Part shown: one piece after another, positions 59,523 to 64,000 of the stretch
Numbering within the stretch: the first letter of the stretch is position 1
How the letters are laid out: every line of letters starts with the position of its first letter
Assembly (NCBI RefSeq): GCF_011516885.1
Contig: NZ_WOTD01000002.1
Location: 101,743-165,742 of the forward strand
Direction: 5' to 3'
Source of the DNA: Acetobacter lambici
GTDB lineage: Bacteria > Pseudomonadota > Alphaproteobacteria > Acetobacterales > Acetobacteraceae
DNA length: 64,000 nucleotides
Notes under the pieces: generated by a model
Databases searched by the model: none
What the model saw: the letters and a program-made list of their open reading frames with translations, nothing else
What the model was told of the DNA's origin: nothing
Position numbers and translations under genes: made by a program

Positions 59523-60737
59523 TTACGCGGCGCAGGGCTGGAGCGGTACGCCGCATTCCTGTGCAGCCTGACCAAAAACGGCAAGAGCCTGATCAATCTG
59601 CTCAGCCGTATGCGTCGCCATAACCGAGCAGCGCAGCAGTGGCCGTGAGTCCGGAGTTGCCGGAGGCAGGCTGAGATTGACGTAAACCCCAAGTTCAAGC
59701 AGCCGGTTCCACATGGGAATAGCCTGCTCTACAGTTTCCAGCGTCACGGCAATAACCGGGCTGACCCGCTTGCTTGCGTTAAGGCCTAGCTTGGTAAAGC
59801 CCGCATGCAGGTGAGCGGCATTGTCCATAAGCTGGCGGCGCAGTTCCGGCTGGGCAATCATGTCCTCAAGGGCAGCGCCCGTTGCCGCAATCACTTCGGG
59901 GGGGAGTGATGCAGTGAACATGTAAGGGCGGCAGTTCAGCCGCACGAGTTCCAGTTCAGGATGGTCGGATACGCAGTAACCACCAACCGTGCCAAGGCTT
60001 TTGGAAAAGGTGCCAACAATAAAGTCAACATCCGCTTCCACGCCTTCCGCCTCGGCAGCGCCCCGGCCATGCTCACCCAGAACACCAAAGGAGTGGGCCT
60101 CGTCCACCATCAGGTATGCGCCGGTCTCGCGCTTTACCGCGGCAAATTCAGCCATGGGGGCCACGTTGCCGGTCATGGAATAAATGCCTTCCACAACAAT
60201 CAGCTTGGCGCTGTTGGGGGCATCCAGACGTTTGAGGCGCTTGTATAGGTCGTCCGGGCTGTTATGGCGGAAGCGGATAACCTGTGCAGCACTCAGGCGG
60301 CTGCCATCGTAAATGCTGGCATGGCTGTCCGCATCCAGAATCAGGTAATCGTCTTTGCCTGCCAGTGCCGAGATCATGCCCAGATTAGCCTGATACCCGG
60401 TGGAGAAGACCATGGCGTCCCGCCGTTCGAAAAAATCGGCTATCTGGCGTTCGAGCTTGCGGTGGAGGGACTGCGTTCCATTGGCAATGCGGGAGCCGGT
60501 TGTGCCAACGCCACAGGTTGCCGCGGCTTCCTGCGCCGCTTTGATAGCCCGTTCGGACTGGCTGAGGCCCAGATAGTTGTTGGTGCCGAACAGCAGGGTT
60601 TCCCGCCCCTCGATAACACCAACAGTGGAGGAAATCGGCTTTTCAATGACAACGGCAAAAGGGTTACGCCCGCCAGCCGCCACAACAGAGCCAAGAGCGC
60701 CCGCAAGGCCCTCAAATTTGGAAAACAGTGACGTCAT
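59523..60737 (-). CDS. spt: serine palmitoyltransferase (alpha-oxoamine synthase family)
   Basis: SPT condenses serine with an acyl thioester to give 3-ketosphinganine, the first sphingolipid step. The PLP Lys is K246 in GTFSKSLGTVGG; the cofactor contacts H139 (DSHASI), D212 and H215 (DEAHSFG) are present. A soluble, 404-residue bacterial-type enzyme is seen. KBL and 8-amino-7-oxononanoate synthase share the fold, but the adjacent dedicated ACP and acyl-AMP ligase match the sphingolipid locus known in Caulobacter and acetic acid bacteria. It lies 6 bases after the ACP gene. Confidence 0.9.
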   Translation of the reverse strand: MTSLFSKFEGLAGALGSVVAAGGRNPFAVVIEKPISSTVGVIEGRETLLFGTNNYLGLSQSERAIKAAQEAAATCGVGTTGSRIANGTQSLHRKLERQIADFFERRDAMVFSTGYQANLGMISALAGKDDYLILDADSHASIYDGSRLSAAQVIRFRHNSPDDLYKRLKRLDAPNSAKLIVVEGIYSMTGNVAPMAEFAAVKRETGAYLMVDEAHSFGVLGEHGRGAAEAEGVEADVDFIVGTFSKSLGTVGGYCVSDHPELELVRLNCRPYMFTASLPPEVIAATGAALEDMIAQPELRRQLMDNAAHLHAGFTKLGLNASKRVSPVIAVTLETVEQAIPMWNRLLELGVYVNLSLPPATPDSRPLLRCSVMATHTAEQIDQALAVFGQAAQECGVPLQPCAA

Positions 60738-60743
60738 CCACGC

Positions 60744-60995
60744 TTACCCTTTGTTCTTCAGGTCAACAATGCAGGCGGCAAGGTCGTTGATCGTACGGAT
60801 ATCCGCCAGCTTGTCGAGCGGGACAGAGACGTCCAGACTGTCTTCTACTTCCATGACAAAGTTCATGACCGCAAGAGAGTCGAATGCCAGATCTTCCATG
60901 ATCTTGCAGTTGCCGTCGATGTCGCGCGGGACTTTGGGATTGGCAAGAAGCTTTTGGATGATCAGCGCGGAAACGCTTTCAACGGTTTCGCTCAT
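60744..60995 (-). CDS. acyl carrier protein for sphingolipid synthesis
   Basis: This 83-residue acidic ACP has the phosphopantetheine serine in FDSLAVM (Ser40). It lies between the fatty acyl-AMP ligase and SPT genes and so probably presents the acyl chain to SPT, as the dedicated ACP of the Caulobacter locus does. It differs from housekeeping ACP by its N-terminus and by its genomic position away from fab genes. Confidence 0.9.
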   Translation of the reverse strand: MSETVESVSALIIQKLLANPKVPRDIDGNCKIMEDLAFDSLAVMNFVMEVEDSLDVSVPLDKLADIRTINDLAACIVDLKNKG

Positions 60996-61118
60996 GTCGG
61001 GTCCTTCATCCTATATGGCATTTATATCAAGCCGAGCTTGTGCCCGCCGTGCCGCCTTATGAGAGAAAAAACCAGATTTGACTAGCCTCTCGCTCACAGG
61101 CGGCTTTCCTCCTGTAAT

Positions 61119-62885
61119 TCAGGCGACTTCGGGCTGTTGGGCAAAGGCTCCGTTCACATACATTGTGCGGGCTCTGGCGCGGGTCAGCTTGCCGGAGGAT
61201 GTCTGCGGCAGCGTGTGGGGGGGGACCAGCACAACCGACACATCAACCCCATGCAGCCGACGGAACAGGCTGACTGTTTCCGCCCGCAGCGCCTCACGGG
61301 TTTCGGGGTTGGTGGTGCGACACTGGATCAGGGCCACGATTTCCTCGTGGTTGTCTTTTTCAAGGGAGAAAACGGCCACGTCGCGGCTACGCAGTGTGGA
61401 AATGTGGGTTTCGGCCGACCATTCCAGATCCTGCGGCCAGATGTTGCGGCCGTTAATAATGATCAGGTCCTTGGCGCGCCCGGTTACAACAACCTGACCG
61501 TTCAGCATGTAGCCCAGATCGCCCGTGTTCAGCCACCTGTCCTGATCCAGAACCTGAGCGGTTTCCTCTGGCATACGGAAGTAGCCGGACATAAGGCTGG
61601 GCCCACGTACGTAAATGGTGCCAACCTCGCGGTCCTTGAGCACAATCCCTTCGGGGTTGCGGACTTCCATTTCGTGCTTGGGCAGTACCCGCCCGCAGAT
61701 AACAAATGTTCTGCTGGGTGTATCCGGGTTTGCTGGAGCGCGGGCAATGCCTTTGCTTTCCAGCAGGGGCAGGTCAATCGTGTCTGTTTCAATCCCGGTA
61801 TTGAGCGGGACAAAACTGATGGCCAGCGTTGCTTCGGCCATGCCGTAGCTGGCCACAAACGCTTTGGCGCTGAACCCGGCAGGGGCAAAGCGTTCTGCGA
61901 ATTCCTGCAAGATATGGGCGCGGATCATGTCGCCGCCAATGCCAGCAACACGCCAGCCAGACAGGTCCAGTCCGGCAGCAGCAGGGCGGCGGGCGCACAG
62001 CTCGTACCCAAAGGAGGGGCTGTAGGCGATGGTGCCATGGTTGCGGCTGATCAGGTCAAGCCAGACATGGGGGCGGCGTGCGAACTCGCGTGTTGGCAGC
62101 AGATCAACCGTTAACTGGCATGTCATGGGGGTCAGGAAAAAGCCGACAAGCCCCATGTCATGGTAAAGCGGCAACCAAGAAACACAGCGGTCCCCTGTTT
62201 CGCGGACTTGCAACCCGTCATGGGCGATAGCGGCAACATTGGCCATGCCAGAACGCTGGGAGACACAGACCCCCATGGGGAAGCGTGTGCTACCAGAGGA
62301 AAACTGAAGGTAGGAAAGTGCATCGGGGTCGACCTGCCCCAACTCCATATCAGGTACGGGGCGGGCCATCAGTTCACTGGGGGAGCCCGCAAAAACCAGA
62401 CCAAGGCCGCTGACAATATCATCCGTCCAGCCTTCAATGATCGTTGGAATAACCACGGCGCTGGCCTGTGCGCTGGTAATCATGCCGCGCAGGGTGCTCA
62501 GATAGGCGTCCTTGCCACCAAACGCGACGGGCAGGGGCAGAGGGGCCGCAACAAGCCCGGCATACTGACAGCCAAAAAAGATGCGGGCGAAGTCCCCGTC
62601 GCTTTCCGCAACAATGGCTACGCGATCACCAGCCTGCAAACCCATGCCCAGCAGACGTTTGGCGGTCTCAATGGCCTGCGTCTGCAGCACACTGTAGGGC
62701 AGGGCTTCGAGCAGAACACCTTTGCCTGAGTAAATATTAAACCCGGCCGTACCCTGCGCGGCATAATCCAGCGCTTCTGGAAAAGTCGCAAAGTCACCGT
62801 AACGGCGCGGTTGTCCAGACGCGGAAGGAAGCGGCTGGAGAGTTGCTTCCGTGGTGGATGCAGAGGCTGGGTTCATTATGTTCAT
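61119..62885 (-). CDS. fatty acyl-AMP ligase / acyl-ACP synthetase
   Basis: The 588-residue enzyme activates a fatty acid as acyl-AMP and probably loads it on the neighbouring ACP. The P-loop FSSGSTRFPMGV (about residues 194-205), the SWLPLYHDMGLVG motif of the FAAL branch, ASYGMAEATLA, and WLNTGDLGYM followed by GRAKDLIIINGRNIWPQDLEW are all present. FAAL-type enzymes transfer acyl groups to carrier proteins rather than CoA. With ACP and SPT it forms the first module of sphingolipid synthesis. Confidence 0.9.
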   Translation of the reverse strand: MNIMNPASASTTEATLQPLPSASGQPRRYGDFATFPEALDYAAQGTAGFNIYSGKGVLLEALPYSVLQTQAIETAKRLLGMGLQAGDRVAIVAESDGDFARIFFGCQYAGLVAAPLPLPVAFGGKDAYLSTLRGMITSAQASAVVIPTIIEGWTDDIVSGLGLVFAGSPSELMARPVPDMELGQVDPDALSYLQFSSGSTRFPMGVCVSQRSGMANVAAIAHDGLQVRETGDRCVSWLPLYHDMGLVGFFLTPMTCQLTVDLLPTREFARRPHVWLDLISRNHGTIAYSPSFGYELCARRPAAAGLDLSGWRVAGIGGDMIRAHILQEFAERFAPAGFSAKAFVASYGMAEATLAISFVPLNTGIETDTIDLPLLESKGIARAPANPDTPSRTFVICGRVLPKHEMEVRNPEGIVLKDREVGTIYVRGPSLMSGYFRMPEETAQVLDQDRWLNTGDLGYMLNGQVVVTGRAKDLIIINGRNIWPQDLEWSAETHISTLRSRDVAVFSLEKDNHEEIVALIQCRTTNPETREALRAETVSLFRRLHGVDVSVVLVPPHTLPQTSSGKLTRARARTMYVNGAFAQQPEVA

Positions 62886-63124
62886 CAGTTGGCCATTCGA
62901 AGAAAATCAGAAATTGCGGCGGCGCCAACCGGCGCAGTAAGTCCGTCCCCCAGAAGGTCGAACGTCAGGCGTATATAGTCTTCTTGCAGATTTATGAAAG
63001 TATCATGAGGCCCGGAAAGCCATTCAACATCATTATCAGGCGTTTCAATTGCCGTGATAAGAGGTTTTTGACGCTTTGTAGCTTGATGTTGGTTGTGGCT
63101 TCTGTCCCGCATGCGACTGCCCAC
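62885..63124 (-). CDS. possible small protein coupled to the fatty acyl-AMP ligase gene
   Basis: A frame of up to 79 residues ends at a TGA that shares one base with the ligase ATG (TGATG). Its last ~50 residues (from NDVEWLSGPHDTF to SDFLRMAN) have protein-like composition and predicted helical character. The start is unclear: GTG 63124 or ATG 63112, neither with a good ribosome site. It matches no family I recognise. It could be a real leader gene that couples ligase translation, or chance. Confidence 0.4.
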   Translation of the reverse strand: MGSRMRDRSHNQHQATKRQKPLITAIETPDNDVEWLSGPHDTFINLQEDYIRLTFDLLGDGLTAPVGAAAISDFLRMAN

Positions 63125-63792
63125 AAAAAAGTCAGTTTAAAAACGATATTTTGCAAGCAATAACAGTGCATTAAGGGGAGAACCCCACAATGCAGTCTAT
63201 GTTACAGTGCTGTGCCTGCTCTTATAAAGGGGGCATTAGCTAAAATAAGGAGGGGCCGAGGCAGACTGAGAAGGAACTGCGTAGTGGGGAGGGCGTTATA
63301 ATGGTGCATGACCTAACGCTATACCTTGGGTTTTCGGGCTCTTGCTTGTGTACTCTGGTTCCCTATCAAGGTGCGCCTACGCTTTAAAATACTGCGGAAT
63401 TTCAGGGCGTGGGTAGCAAGCTCGGCTTTGGCTAAAGGGGGAGGGCTTATGCTTTAAGATGCGGCCTTCGTCCGTAGCTGCACTGGAAATCTAAAGTAAC
63501 AAATTGTGTTGGTGAACTGAGGCGGAATTCTTCGGATGTCGGGGGTTGGAAGTGGTGTCTTGCGATTCCTCACGAGCGCGCTGCCTGCTCGTCTACCTAC
63601 AGTAAGTTGAGGGGGATCGGTGGGCTGCGCGACGGAGGTGTCAGATTCACCATGCATCATATTATATGATGGTCTGATGAGATGTGTCTGCTGAGCCTGA
63701 AAAGCGTGTCGAACTTTATAAGCCGTTTAGGTCTGGAAACGGTGCATAAAGTGAGCCTGAAAGAAAAATGTCATTTTTTTTGTTGGGTAGTG
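63125..63792. other. noncoding region upstream of the presumed rRNA operon
   Basis: These 668 bases have no gene with supporting signals on either strand. They include the likely promoter of the sphingolipid module near the left end and, at 63328-63340, a 13-base stretch (GGGTTTTCGGGCT) repeated in the rRNA leader at 63948-63960. No tRNA or known ncRNA was recognised. Confidence 0.6.
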
Positions 63793-63820
63793 TTGACGGG
63801 TAGGTGTTTGGGGGTATAGA
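63793..63820 (+). promoter_or_regulatory. strong promoter, probably of an rRNA operon
   Basis: TTGACG (63793-63798) and TATAGA (63815-63820) are separated by 16 bases. A leader with a boxA-like site follows, as expected of rrn promoters. Confidence 0.75.
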
Positions 63821-64000
63821 AGCTGCTTCACCGAGACGAAGCAGTCTTGGCGGGGATGAGAGTTTCTGCTAAGTTCTTTGGCTCTTTGGTCTTTGACAAG
63901 TGAATATGAGATAGAGAGGGATATGCTGACGGCGTGTTTTTCTGACCGGGTTTTCGGGCTTGGTTTGATGGACTGACGGTTATCTGTGGATAACCTAGTT
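63821..64000 (+). other. 16S rRNA leader (gene itself lies beyond the window)
   Basis: The stretch has a perfect 7-bp hairpin (CTGCTTC 63823-63829 with GAAGCAG 63838-63844), a boxA-like antitermination element TGGTCTTTGACAA at 63887-63899, and another perfect hairpin at 63978-63995. The order and the CTTTGACAAGTGAATA sequence are typical of alphaproteobacterial rrn leaders. No mature 16S sequence is reached. Confidence 0.7.
63978..63995 (+). repeat. palindrome GGTTATC-TGTG-GATAACC containing a DnaA-box match
   Basis: The perfect 7-bp inverted repeat contains, on the minus strand, an exact TTATCCACA (63985-63993), the consensus DnaA box. In RNA it would be a stable stem-loop near the 5' end of 16S rRNA. 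Confidence 0.6.

Noticed and set aside
62843..63163. Plus-strand 106-codon frame at the ligase start
   Set aside because: It overlaps the ligase start antisense, has Cys/Arg-rich odd composition and no ribosome site; the minus-strand small frame is the better candidate.

Overview
The window is a 64 kb piece of a bacterial chromosome with moderately high GC. It most resembles an acetic acid bacterium (Acetobacteraceae, probably Acetobacter or a close relative). The assignment rests on gene content and order: an alphaproteobacterial nuo operon running into birA, coaX, rnj, proS and lolC-lolD; a SUF-only Fe-S operon; serine palmitoyltransferase with its own acyl carrier protein and fatty acyl-AMP ligase (acetic acid bacteria make ceramides carrying 2-hydroxy fatty acids); and the typical rRNA leader at the right end. 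A Gluconobacter is less likely because those, as far as I recall, lack complex I. There are no insertion sequences, prophage genes or CRISPR arrays.

Layout. 1-7 kb: fusA (alone, outside a str operon), a hexanucleotide tandem repeat, a divergent PEP carboxylase-like gene and a DUF445 membrane protein. 7-13.7 kb: one compact SUF operon (Rrf2 regulator, sufB, C, D, S, U, T, A), most genes joined by 4-base overlaps. 13.6-17.6 kb, minus strand: an RNA methyltransferase, a DEAD-box helicase whose motif II reads GEAD, and a small membrane protein. 17.7-26.3 kb: NAD(P)HX repair enzyme, tRNA-Leu, the protein quality-control run tig-clpP-clpX-lon, hupB and tRNA-Val. 26.5-39.5 kb: complex I genes nuoA to nuoN, but nuoM is missing. 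39.5-46 kb: birA, coaX, rnj, proS, lolC and lolD. 46-52.6 kb: glutathione peroxidase, an IclR regulator, a secreted DUF3108 protein, glmS-glmU and a phosphoglycolate phosphatase-like HAD protein.

52.6-63 kb is the most interesting part. It looks like a sphingolipid and envelope-lipid island in three transcription units. One encodes metallophosphoesterase, LptF, LptG, fatty acid hydroxylase and a MobA-like nucleotidyltransferase (minus). A second encodes a diacylglycerol/ceramide kinase-like protein and a Tam41-like cytidylyltransferase (plus). A third encodes fatty acyl-AMP ligase, acyl carrier protein and serine palmitoyltransferase (minus). Together they could build, hydroxylate, phosphorylate, CDP-activate and export a sphingolipid. 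That integrated pathway is inference; the individual family assignments are much firmer. The last 1 kb is noncoding and ends in a strong promoter and leader, most likely for a 16S rRNA gene starting just beyond the window.

Main anomalies: (1) nuoM has been replaced by a 19-codon reading frame that keeps a start codon and a 4-base overlap with nuoN; (2) the helicase has Gly in place of the first Asp of DEAD, a one-base change; (3) the PEP carboxylase homologue differs at several catalytic motifs; (4) LptF/LptG genes are translationally coupled to fatty acid hydroxylase and nucleotidyltransferase genes.
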